A stretch of DNA of 64,000 nucleotides from Pseudomonas orientalis. GTDB taxonomy: Bacteria; Pseudomonadota; Gammaproteobacteria; Pseudomonadales; Pseudomonadaceae. Below, piece by piece: positions 43,486 through 51,132 of the stretch. Position 1 is the stretch's first letter. Each line of letters starts with the position of its first letter. The notes below the pieces were generated by a model. It was given only the letters and a program-made list of their open reading frames with translations, was not told the DNA's origin and searched no databases. The translations under genes and the position numbers were made by a program. The DNA lies in NCBI RefSeq assembly GCF_001439815.1, contig NZ_JYLM01000006.1, positions 186,001-250,000 on the forward strand. Direction: 5' to 3'.

Positions 43486-44733
43486 GTGCCCACAGTTGAA
43501 ATGGAACGTCGCCAGGTGGTGGTGATCGGTGCCGGGCCATCCGGGGCCATCGCGGCCGCGCTGCTCAAGCGCAAAGGGCATGACGTATTGATTATCGAGC
43601 GCCAGTATTTTCCGCGCTTCTCGATTGGCGAAAGCCTGCTGTCGCACTGCATCGACTTTATCGAAGAAGCCGGCATGCTCGACGCCGTGCAGGCTGCCGG
43701 CTTTCAACTGAAGACCGGCGCCGCGTTCGCCTGGGGCGAGCGCTACAGTGCGTTCGATTTCGGTGACACCTTCAGCGACGGCAAACCGACCACCTTCCAG
43801 GTGCAGCGTGCCGAGTTCGACAAGCTGCTGGCTGATCAGGCGGCATTGCAGGGTGTGGAAATCCGCTACGGCGAAAGCATCGTCGGCGTGGACTTTTCCG
43901 GCGAGAATCGCTACCTGCACGTACGCCGCGAGAATGGCAGCGAGTATCACCTCAAGAGCGCATTCGTGCTCGATGCCAGTGGCTACGGCCGCGTGCTGCC
44001 GCGCCTGCTGGACCTCGACGCGCCGTCAGGTTTCCCGCTGCGCCAGGCCGTGTTCACCCACGTGGAAGACCGCATCGAACACCCAGGCTTCGACCGCACC
44101 AAGATTCTGGTCACCACCCATCCCGAGAAGCGCGATATCTGGTTCTGGACCATCCCGTTCAGCAATGGCCGCTGCTCGGTCGGCGTGGTTGCGGCCAAGG
44201 AACATTTCGACGGCCGTGACCACGATCTGGATGCCTGCCTGCGCAGCTTTATCGAGCAAACCCCAAGCCTGTCCGGCGTACTGCAGAACGCCGTGTGGGA
44301 CACCCCGGCGCGCAGCATCGGCGGCTATTCGGCCAACGTCAAAACCCTGCATGGCCCGGGCTTTGCGCTGCTGGGCAACGCGGCGGAATTTCTCGATCCG
44401 GTGTTCTCCTCCGGCGTCACCATCGCCATGCGCTCGGCAAGCATGGCCGCCGGCGTGCTGCACCGCCAACTGCAAGGCGAAGCGGTGGACTGGCAAACCG
44501 AGTTTGCCGAACCCTTGAAGCGCGGCGTCGACACCTTCCGCTGCTACGTCGAGGGCTGGTACGCCGGCACGTTCCAGGATGTGATTTTCCATGCCGGCAG
44601 TTCGCCGCAGATTCGTCGCATGATCAGTTCGATCCTCGCCGGCTACGCCTGGGATGAACGCAACCCATTTGTCAGCGAGCCCAAGCGGCGCCTGCGGATG
44701 TTGTCGCAAATCTGTGCGAGTGAGCCGGTATGA
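43486..44733 (+). CDS. Flavin-dependent halogenase-like oxidoreductase
   Basis: This 415-residue flavoprotein has the FAD-binding GAGPSG motif (15-20) and all the marks of a flavin-dependent halogenase. These are the WxWxIP motif (WFWTIP, residues 219-224), the FxxPxxSxG motif (FLDPVFSSG, 302-310) and a lysine in AGFQLKTGAAFAWG (Lys76), at the place of the catalytic lysine in pyrrole and phenol halogenases. It could brominate, chlorinate or otherwise oxidise the aryl ring. The start is a GTG at 43486 behind a perfect AAGGAG, so it does not depend on coupling to the exporter gene 33 bases upstream. A monooxygenase role remains possible. Confidence 0.82.
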   Translation: MPTVEMERRQVVVIGAGPSGAIAAALLKRKGHDVLIIERQYFPRFSIGESLLSHCIDFIEEAGMLDAVQAAGFQLKTGAAFAWGERYSAFDFGDTFSDGKPTTFQVQRAEFDKLLADQAALQGVEIRYGESIVGVDFSGENRYLHVRRENGSEYHLKSAFVLDASGYGRVLPRLLDLDAPSGFPLRQAVFTHVEDRIEHPGFDRTKILVTTHPEKRDIWFWTIPFSNGRCSVGVVAAKEHFDGRDHDLDACLRSFIEQTPSLSGVLQNAVWDTPARSIGGYSANVKTLHGPGFALLGNAAEFLDPVFSSGVTIAMRSASMAAGVLHRQLQGEAVDWQTEFAEPLKRGVDTFRCYVEGWYAGTFQDVIFHAGSSPQIRRMISSILAGYAWDERNPFVSEPKRRLRMLSQICASEPV

Positions 44734-45479
44734 GCAGCCCTGCGGTTGAAAAGAACTACCTGAGTAAAAACTATGTCGAAGAAACCCGCTTCGGCTTCTG
44801 GTTCCTGCGCAGTCACACCTGGCAGCATCATGTGTTGCGCGTGGCAATCAATGACCTGCGCAGCCTGTTCAGCGAACCGCTGCCGGTGGCGCCGGTCTTG
44901 CTCGACGCCGGCTGCGGCCAGGGTAAATCGTTCAAGTTGCTGCAGCAGGCATTTGCGCCCGCGCGCCTGATCGGCCTGGATGCCGACCCTCACAGCCTGG
45001 CGCTGAGCCGCGAAGAAGCCGCGCGCCAGGACCTGGCCGTGGAGTTGATCGGCAGCGACTGCGCCACCCTCCAAGTGCCCGACGCCAGCGTCGATATTGT
45101 GTTTTGCCACCAGACCTTCCACCACTTGGTCGAGCAGCATCGCGCCCTTGAGGAGTTCTATCGGGTTCTCAAGCCGGGCGGCTATTTGCTGTTTGCCGAG
45201 TCCACCCAAGCCTATATCGACACCTGGGTGATTCGCTGGTTGTTCCGCCACCCGATGCATGTGCAGAAAAGCGCCGAGCAATACCTGGACATGCTGCGCG
45301 AGCAGGGCTTTGACTTCGGCGCGCAGAACGTCTCGTACCCCTATCTGTGGTGGAGCCGCTCCAGCGATTTCGGCCTGCTGGAACGCTGGGGCCTGCGCAA
45401 GGCGCCGCCGGTGGGCCAGCGTGAGGAAACCCTGGTCAACTGCGTGGCGCGCAAGCCTATGGAGACCCTGAGTTCATGA
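44730..45479 (+). CDS. SAM-dependent methyltransferase
   Basis: This 249-residue class I methyltransferase has the SAM-binding motif VLLDAGCGQGKSFKLL, the acidic residue in LIGLDAD and the later VLKPGGYLLFAE segment. It probably methylates the aryl ring or its hydroxyl; many aryl polyenes carry a ring methyl group. It is coupled on both sides by ATGA overlaps, between the halogenase-like gene and the DUF3261 lipoprotein. The exact position of methylation cannot be read from sequence. Confidence 0.87.
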   Translation: MSSPAVEKNYLSKNYVEETRFGFWFLRSHTWQHHVLRVAINDLRSLFSEPLPVAPVLLDAGCGQGKSFKLLQQAFAPARLIGLDADPHSLALSREEAARQDLAVELIGSDCATLQVPDASVDIVFCHQTFHHLVEQHRALEEFYRVLKPGGYLLFAESTQAYIDTWVIRWLFRHPMHVQKSAEQYLDMLREQGFDFGAQNVSYPYLWWSRSSDFGLLERWGLRKAPPVGQREETLVNCVARKPMETLSS

Positions 45480-45958
45480 TCCGCCTGCTGTTGATGGGTT
45501 GCCTGCTGCTGCTCGGCGCGTGTGCCAGCCAGGCGCCGTTGCCGCAAACACTCCCGGCCCTGAACTTGCCGATGCAACTGCATGTGCAACGCGTGGAGGG
45601 CGAACTCAGCCAGGATTGGCTGCTGGTGATCCAGCGTGAAGGCACGGCGATTCGCTGGTCGATGATGGACCCGCTGGGCATTCCCCAGGCCCGGCAGAAG
45701 TTGATCGACGGCCAGTGGCAGGCCGATGGCTTGCTGCCGCCCAATCCCCAGGCCCGAACGTTGTTCGCCGCGCTATTGTTTGCCCTGGCCTCGGCGGATG
45801 ACCTGCGTGCGCTGTATCCTGCGGCCCAGGCCATGGACCTTACGCGAACGCTGCCGGGCCATTGGCAAATCGTCTATCAGTCTTCAGAGGTGTTCAGCGT
45901 GAACATGGCGGGCCAACCGTTGCGCTATCGCATTACCCCGCTGGGCGCGGGCAAATGA
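45476..45958 (+). CDS. apeN: DUF3261 lipoprotein of the aryl polyene system
   Basis: This 160-residue lipoprotein has a type II signal peptide and the lipobox LLGAC, with the lipidated cysteine at position 16. The rest matches DUF3261 proteins, which have a LolB-like appearance (QLHVQRVEGELSQDWLLVIQREGTAIRWSMMDPLG). It is probably in the outer membrane, where it could receive the pigment from the LolA-like carrier. It is joined to its neighbours by ATGA overlaps. Confidence 0.83.
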   Translation: MIRLLLMGCLLLLGACASQAPLPQTLPALNLPMQLHVQRVEGELSQDWLLVIQREGTAIRWSMMDPLGIPQARQKLIDGQWQADGLLPPNPQARTLFAALLFALASADDLRALYPAAQAMDLTRTLPGHWQIVYQSSEVFSVNMAGQPLRYRITPLGAGK

Positions 45959-47121
45959 GCGCCTACCTCAATGCCCTGGGCGTGATCTGTGCCCTGGGTC
46001 GCGGCCAGGCCGAGGTCAGCCGCAGCCTGTTTGCCGGCGACTGTGGCGGCATGCGCCCCGAGAGCGGCTGGGTGCCGGAGCGCGTGGTGCCGGTCGCGGC
46101 CGTGCGCGGCGCGCTGGCGCCCCTTCCGGCACAGTTGGGCCAGCAGAGCAGCCGCAATAACCAGCTGCTGCTGGAAGCGGCGTTGCAGATCGAAGACCCG
46201 ATTCGCCAGGCGATCCACACCTACGGCGCCTCACGGGTTGGCGTTGTGCTGGGCACCAGCACGTCGGGCATCGACGAGGCCAGTCGCGGCATTGCCCACT
46301 ACCTGCGCGATAACGCCTTTCCTGGCGACTACGACTACCTGCAGCAGGAACTCAGCGCCCCGGCGAACTTCCTCGCCGACTGGCTGCAATTGAGCGGCCC
46401 GGCCTATGTGATTTCCACCGCCTGCACCTCCAGCGCCCGCGCGTTGATGAGTGCCCGGCGCCTGCTCGACCTGGGTCTGTGCGATGCGGTGATCTGCGGT
46501 GGCGTCGACAGCCTGTGCAGGCTGACGCTGAACGGCTTTAGCGCACTGGAAGCGGTGTCTGCCGAACGCTGCAATCCGTTCTCGGTGAACCGCAACGGTA
46601 TCAATATCGGCGAAGCGGCGGTGGTGTTCGTGATGAGCCGCGAGGCGGCACCGGTCGCCTTGCTGGGCAGCGGCGCCAGCAGCGACGCGCACCATATCTC
46701 CGCGCCCGAGCCCACCGGCAAAGGCGCGTTGCAGGCGATGCGCAAGGCCCTGGCCCAGGCGAAACTTGCGCCCGGACAGATCGGCTACCTGAACCTGCAC
46801 GGCACCGCCACCCAGCACAACGACGCCATGGAAAGCCTGGCGGTCGCCAGCCTGTTTCCGGGCGGTGTGGCCTGTTCGTCGACCAAACCCATGAGCGGCC
46901 ACACCCTCGGCGCGGCGGGTGCCCTGGAAGCGGCGTTCTGCTGGTTGAGCCTGATGCACGGCCGCATCCCGCCCCACGTGTGGGACGGCCACGTCGACCC
47001 GGCGCTGCCCGCCTTGCAGTGGGCGCATGCGGGCGACACCCTGGAAAAACCCTACCTGATGAGCAACTCGTTTGCCTTTGGCGGCAACAACGTCAGCCTG
47101 ATTATTGGAGAGGCCCCATGA
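45955..47121 (+). CDS. apeO: Beta-ketoacyl-ACP synthase (ApeO type)
   Basis: This 388-residue ketosynthase has a complete Cys-His-His triad: Cys157 (STACTSS), His282 (LHGTATQHND) and His316 (MSGHTLGAAG). It catalyses decarboxylative condensation with malonyl-ACP and is expected to pair with the chain-length-factor-like protein encoded by the first gene of the operon. The start MSAYLNALG at 45955 overlaps the lipoprotein stop as ATGA. The stop overlaps the next gene the same way. Confidence 0.9.
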   Translation: MSAYLNALGVICALGRGQAEVSRSLFAGDCGGMRPESGWVPERVVPVAAVRGALAPLPAQLGQQSSRNNQLLLEAALQIEDPIRQAIHTYGASRVGVVLGTSTSGIDEASRGIAHYLRDNAFPGDYDYLQQELSAPANFLADWLQLSGPAYVISTACTSSARALMSARRLLDLGLCDAVICGGVDSLCRLTLNGFSALEAVSAERCNPFSVNRNGINIGEAAVVFVMSREAAPVALLGSGASSDAHHISAPEPTGKGALQAMRKALAQAKLAPGQIGYLNLHGTATQHNDAMESLAVASLFPGGVACSSTKPMSGHTLGAAGALEAAFCWLSLMHGRIPPHVWDGHVDPALPALQWAHAGDTLEKPYLMSNSFAFGGNNVSLIIGEAP

Positions 47122-47579
47122 TCGCTTGGCCACTCGCCGAACTGCTGCCCCATGCGGGCGACATGATTCTGATCGACCAGGTGCTGTCGTTCGATGAAGA
47201 GCAGGTGCATACCCGTCTCACCGTCAAGCCCGGCGGCCTGTTCAGCCAGGCTGACGGCAGCCTGCCGGCCTGGGTCGGTATCGAGCTGATGGCGCAAAGC
47301 GTCGCCGCCTATGCAGGGTGCCGCGCGCGCCAGCAAGGCCAGGCGGTGGAGCTGGGCTTCCTGTTGGGTACGCGTAAATTCGAATGCAACGTGGCGCACT
47401 TTCCCGCCGGCGCCGAGCTGACTATCCACGGCCTGCGCTCCCTGGAGGATGACAATGGCATGGGCGTGTTCGAATGCCACCTCACCGGCGACGGTATCCA
47501 GGCCAGCGCACGCTTGAACGTATTTCGACCGCCCCAGGCGGCCCACTATTTAGATGAATCGAAGGACCCAACGCCATGA
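47118..47579 (+). CDS. apeP: Hotdog 3-hydroxyacyl-ACP dehydratase
   Basis: This 153-residue hotdog protein is related to FabA-type dehydratases, with LLPHAGDMILIDQV near the N-terminus and the helix segment WVGIELMAQSVAAYAG. With the dehydratase domain of the ligase fusion it would form the heteromeric dehydratase that introduces the conjugated double bonds. It starts at 47118 in an ATGA overlap and ends four bases into the reductase gene. Confidence 0.87.
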   Translation: MIAWPLAELLPHAGDMILIDQVLSFDEEQVHTRLTVKPGGLFSQADGSLPAWVGIELMAQSVAAYAGCRARQQGQAVELGFLLGTRKFECNVAHFPAGAELTIHGLRSLEDDNGMGVFECHLTGDGIQASARLNVFRPPQAAHYLDESKDPTP

Positions 47580-48304
47580 CTGAATCCGTACTGGTCACCG
47601 GCTCCAGCCGTGGCATCGGCCGCGCCATTGCCCTGCGCCTGGCCCAGGCCGGGCATGACCTCGTGCTGCATTGCCGCAGCGGCCGTGCCGAAGCCGACGC
47701 GGTACAGGTCGAGATCCAGGCCCTGGGCCGCCAGGCGCGGGTGCTGCAATTCGATGTAGCGGATCGCGCGGTGTGCAAGCAGATCCTGGAGGCCGACGTC
47801 GAGCAACATGGCGCCTATTACGGGGTGGTGCTCAATGCCGGCCTGACCCGCGACGGCGCATTCCCGGCGCTCTCGGAAGACGATTGGGACGTGGTGATGC
47901 GCACCAACCTCGACGGGTTCTACAACGTGCTGCACCCGGTGATGATGCCGATGATTCGTCGTCGCGCCGCCGGGCGCATCGTGTGCATCACTTCGGTATC
48001 CGGGCTGATCGGCAACCGTGGCCAGGTCAACTACAGCGCCTCCAAGGCGGGCCTGATCGGCGCGGCCAAGGCGCTGGCCATCGAGCTGGGCAAGCGCAAG
48101 ATCACCGTCAACTGTGTGGCACCCGGCTTGATCGACACCGCCATGCTGGACGAAAACGTGCCGGTCGAAGAGCTGATGAAAATGATCCCGGCGCAACGCA
48201 TGGGCACGCCCGAAGAAGTGGCCGGCGCGGTGAATTTCCTGATGTCGGCCGAAGCCGGCTATATCACACGCCAGGTGTTGGCCGTGAATGGGGGCCTGTG
48301 CTGA
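47576..48304 (+). CDS. apeQ: 3-oxoacyl-ACP reductase (FabG-like)
   Basis: This 242-residue short-chain dehydrogenase has the NADPH-binding TGSSRGIGRAI motif, NAG in VVLNAGLTRDG, and the catalytic Ser140, Tyr153 and Lys157 (YSASK). It reduces the keto group after each condensation in polyene synthesis. The start overlaps the dehydratase stop, and its stop shares one base with the following start (TGATG). Confidence 0.92.
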   Translation: MTESVLVTGSSRGIGRAIALRLAQAGHDLVLHCRSGRAEADAVQVEIQALGRQARVLQFDVADRAVCKQILEADVEQHGAYYGVVLNAGLTRDGAFPALSEDDWDVVMRTNLDGFYNVLHPVMMPMIRRRAAGRIVCITSVSGLIGNRGQVNYSASKAGLIGAAKALAIELGKRKITVNCVAPGLIDTAMLDENVPVEELMKMIPAQRMGTPEEVAGAVNFLMSAEAGYITRQVLAVNGGLC

Positions 48305-49530
48305 TGAAACGCGTTGTCGTCACCGGCATGGCCGGCATGACCTCCCTGGGCAGCGACTGGGACACCATCGCCGCCAACTTTCGCGCCAACCGCAGCGGCA
48401 TCCGGCGCATGGATGAGTGGGACCGTTTCACCGAATTGAACACGCGCCTGGCCGGGCCGATTGATGATTTCGTGGTACCCGCGCACTGGACGCGCAAGCA
48501 ACTGCGCAGCATGGGCCGCGTTTCGCGCCTGGCGGTGTGGGCGGCGGAGCAGGCGCTGCAGGACGCCGGCTTGCTTGGCGACGCGTCGATCAAGGACGGG
48601 CGCATGGGCGTGGCCTGTGGCTCGTCCACCGGCAGCACCGATGAGATCAAGGCGTTCGGCAATATGCTGCTGAACTCGGTGGCCGAGGGGCTGAATGCCA
48701 ACTCCTATGTGCGCATGATGCCGCACACCACGGCGGCGAATATCAGCATCTTCTTCGGCCTGACCGGGCGCCTGATCCCCACCTCCAGCGCCTGCACCAG
48801 CGGCAGCCAGGGCATCGGTTATGCCTATGAGGCCATCAAGTTCGGCCGCCTGCCGTTGATGCTCGCCGGCGGCGCTGAAGAGCTGTGCCCCACCGAGGCC
48901 ATGGTGTTCGACGCGCTTTACGCCACCAGCCTGAAAAACGACGCACCGCAAACCAGCCCACGCCCCTACGACAGCGGCCGCGATGGGCTGGTGATCGGCG
49001 AAGGCGGCGGCATGCTGGTGCTCGAAGAGCTGGAACACGCGCTGGCGCGGGGTGCGCGTATCCATGCCGAGATCGTCGGTTTCGGCAGCAATGCCGACGG
49101 CCAGCACACCACCCGCCCGGAACAGAAAACCATGCGCCGCGCCATGGAGCTGGCGCTGGAAGACGCCGGGTTGGAGCCGTCCGCCATCGGCTACGTGAAT
49201 GGCCACGGCACCGCCACCGACCAGGGCGACATCGCCGAGACCCTGGCCACCAGCAGCCTGTTCGGCAGCCGCATGCCCATCAGTTCGCAGAAGAGTTTCC
49301 TGGGCCACACCCTGGGCGCGTGCGGGGCGCTGGAGTCGTGGTTCAGCATCGAGATGATGAACCGCGACCAGTACGTGCACACCTTCAACCTGGACGCGGT
49401 CGACCCGCACTGCGGTGAACTGGACTACCTGCAAAGTGGCTTTCGCCAGATGCACAACGACTACGTGATGAACAACAACTTTGCCTTCGGCGGCGTCAAC
49501 ACCTCGCTGATCTTCCGCCGCTGGTCCTGA
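48304..49530 (+). CDS. apeR: Beta-ketoacyl-ACP synthase (ApeR type)
   Basis: This 408-residue second ketosynthase has the triad Cys164 (SSACTSGSQG), His301 (NGHGTATDQGD) and His335 (SFLGHTLGACG). In the Xenorhabdus system, as I recall, the ApeR-type enzyme performs the first condensation on the aryl starter while the ApeO:ApeC pair extends the chain. The start at 48304 gives the classic MKRVVVTGMAGMTSLG opening; a much longer upstream frame is a shadow of the reductase gene. Confidence 0.9.
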   Translation: MKRVVVTGMAGMTSLGSDWDTIAANFRANRSGIRRMDEWDRFTELNTRLAGPIDDFVVPAHWTRKQLRSMGRVSRLAVWAAEQALQDAGLLGDASIKDGRMGVACGSSTGSTDEIKAFGNMLLNSVAEGLNANSYVRMMPHTTAANISIFFGLTGRLIPTSSACTSGSQGIGYAYEAIKFGRLPLMLAGGAEELCPTEAMVFDALYATSLKNDAPQTSPRPYDSGRDGLVIGEGGGMLVLEELEHALARGARIHAEIVGFGSNADGQHTTRPEQKTMRRAMELALEDAGLEPSAIGYVNGHGTATDQGDIAETLATSSLFGSRMPISSQKSFLGHTLGACGALESWFSIEMMNRDQYVHTFNLDAVDPHCGELDYLQSGFRQMHNDYVMNNNFAFGGVNTSLIFRRWS

Positions 49531-49556
49531 CTTTTTAATCGATTGGAGAAAACGGA

Positions 49557-49952
49557 ATGTCTTCCCTGCTACGCGCCACCCTGATCACCCTGGCCCTGTT
49601 GACCACCGCCGGTTGCACCAGTAAACCGGTGCTCAACACCCAGCACGAGCTGCCGGCCACAACCCAGCGCAGCGAAGAAACCATGAAACAGGTAATCGTC
49701 GCCGCCCTGCAAAAACGCGAGTGGACGGTGCAACGCCTGAGCCCGCAACTGGTGCAGGCCGACATCACCGTGCGCGGCCAGTTCTATGCGGCCATCGACA
49801 TCCGCTACACCCGCAACAGCTACGCCATCACCTACCGCGACAGCCGCGAACTGGGCTACAAGGACGGCAAGATCCATCGCAACTACAACCGTTGGGTGAG
49901 CATGCTGGATCGGGATATTCTGGCGGGGTTGCGCTCGGCGGGGATGCAGTAA
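49557..49952 (+). CDS. Small lipoprotein of unknown function
   Basis: This 131-residue lipoprotein has a signal peptide and lipobox TTAGC with the lipidated cysteine at position 20. The mature part is basic and contains the repeated-looking segment IDIRYTRNSYAITYRDSRELGYKDGKIHRNYNRWVSML. I do not recognise a characterised family. It follows the second ketosynthase by 26 bases with its own GGAG site, so it is probably the last gene of the operon. It could also be an older core gene: PAO1 has a small lipoprotein gene near hemE, as I recall. Confidence 0.75.
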   Translation: MSSLLRATLITLALLTTAGCTSKPVLNTQHELPATTQRSEETMKQVIVAALQKREWTVQRLSPQLVQADITVRGQFYAAIDIRYTRNSYAITYRDSRELGYKDGKIHRNYNRWVSMLDRDILAGLRSAGMQ

Positions 49953-49953
49953 A

Positions 49954-50101
49954 GCCCCCTCCCACATGGATCGTTCCCACGCTCCGCGTGGTAACGCCGC
50001 CTGGGACGCTCTGCGTCCCGCTGCGAGTGCACGGTCCCAGTCTTCACCTGGGTGACGCGGAGCGTCACGGGATGCATTACCACGCGGAGCGTGGGAACGA
50101 T
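49954..50101. repeat. Half REP next to a CGTTCCCACGC-family palindrome
   Basis: AAAGCCCCCTCCCACATGG (49953-49971) is the right half of a GTGGGAGGGGG-family REP. It directly abuts a complete palindrome of the CGTTCCCACGC family (49972-50101), whose ends are GATCGTTCCCACGCTCCGCG and its complement. The same family occurs at 11848-11981. It separates the operon end from the convergent LysR gene and may end transcription there. Confidence 0.85.
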
Positions 50102-50112
50102 CGGGCCACGAT

Positions 50113-51009
50113 TTACTGCGCCACCGACCTACGCGTCAACAACTCCACAAACGCCCCCGCCATCGGCGTCTGCGCGCCCTTGCGCTGCACCAGCCATACC
50201 GCCGTCACCGCTTCCGGGTCCAGCAACGTGCGATACACCACGCCATCGATCCGTATCCGTTGATACGACGCCGGCAGCACCGAGACGCCCAATCCAGCCG
50301 CCACCAGACCGATGATGGTCATCGCCTCCCCCGCCTCCTGGGCGACATGCGGGCTGAAGCCGGCGTCACGGCACAGGCTGAGCAGTTGCGCATAGAGACC
50401 GCTGCCGTAGGTACGCGGGAAAAACACGAAGGGTTCTTGCGCCAATTGCGCCAGGTGCAAGCCGCGCTCGCTGCCCTGCGCCAAAGGATGCCCGGCGTTC
50501 AGTACCGCCACCAGGGGCTCGCGCATCAGCTCGACCACACACAGTGATTCGGGCAACGGCAAAGGCCGCATCAGCCCCACCTGGATCGATTCATCCACCA
50601 GTGACTCGGCCACCTCGGTGCTGCTCATTTCCTGCAGGCTCAAGTGCACGGCTGGAAAGGCTTGGCGAAACGCAAAGATCGCCTGGGGAATGCTGGCGTT
50701 GAAGGGCGCCGACGAGGTGAAGCCGATTTTCAGCTCTCCCAGCTCTCCCATCTGCGCCCGCCGTGCGACGTCCGCCGCTTTATCCACTTGCGCCAGCACC
50801 AGGCGCGCCTCGTGCAGAAACAGGCGCCCCGCTTCGCTCAATTCGACCCGACGATTGGTACGCTCAAACAGGCGCGCCCCCACGTGGTGTTCCAGCGCTT
50901 GAATCTGCTGGCTCAACGGCGGTTGCGAAATGCCCAGCGCTTGCGCGGCGCGGCCAAAATGCAGCTCCTCGGCGACGGCGATGAAGTACCGCAGATGACG
51001 TAATTCCAT
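50113..51009 (-). CDS. LysR-family transcriptional regulator
   Basis: This 298-residue regulator has the standard N-terminal winged helix-turn-helix (MELRHLRYFIAVAEELHFGRAAQALGISQPPLSQQIQALEHHVG). A substrate-binding domain follows, starting near LKIGFTSSAPFNASIPQAIFAFR. It is divergent from an MFS transporter gene, with 123 bases between the starts, so it probably controls that gene in response to a small ligand. It matches PA5029 by position. It is not obviously tied to the aryl polyene operon, which it faces from the other end. Confidence 0.92.
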   Translation of the reverse strand: MELRHLRYFIAVAEELHFGRAAQALGISQPPLSQQIQALEHHVGARLFERTNRRVELSEAGRLFLHEARLVLAQVDKAADVARRAQMGELGELKIGFTSSAPFNASIPQAIFAFRQAFPAVHLSLQEMSSTEVAESLVDESIQVGLMRPLPLPESLCVVELMREPLVAVLNAGHPLAQGSERGLHLAQLAQEPFVFFPRTYGSGLYAQLLSLCRDAGFSPHVAQEAGEAMTIIGLVAAGLGVSVLPASYQRIRIDGVVYRTLLDPEAVTAVWLVQRKGAQTPMAGAFVELLTRRSVAQ

Positions 51010-51060
51010 GCCAGCCTCATTAGGTCGCTAAAGCTATCAAACAGGTCGAACAATATATTG

Positions 51061-51092
51061 GAAAGAATCATTAGCCAGCTATATTCTTTTTC
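51061..51092. promoter_or_regulatory. Imperfect inverted repeat between lysR and the MFS gene
   Basis: GAAAGAAT and ATTCTTTTTC are arranged as an inverted repeat across 14 bases in the AT-rich divergent region. Such a site would suit LysR-type regulator binding or the promoter of one of the two genes. There is no direct support beyond symmetry and position. Confidence 0.35.
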
Positions 51093-51132
51093 GTATTGTC
51101 AGTCTTGGCAGCCTTTCCTCCCCGAGGTCCCC

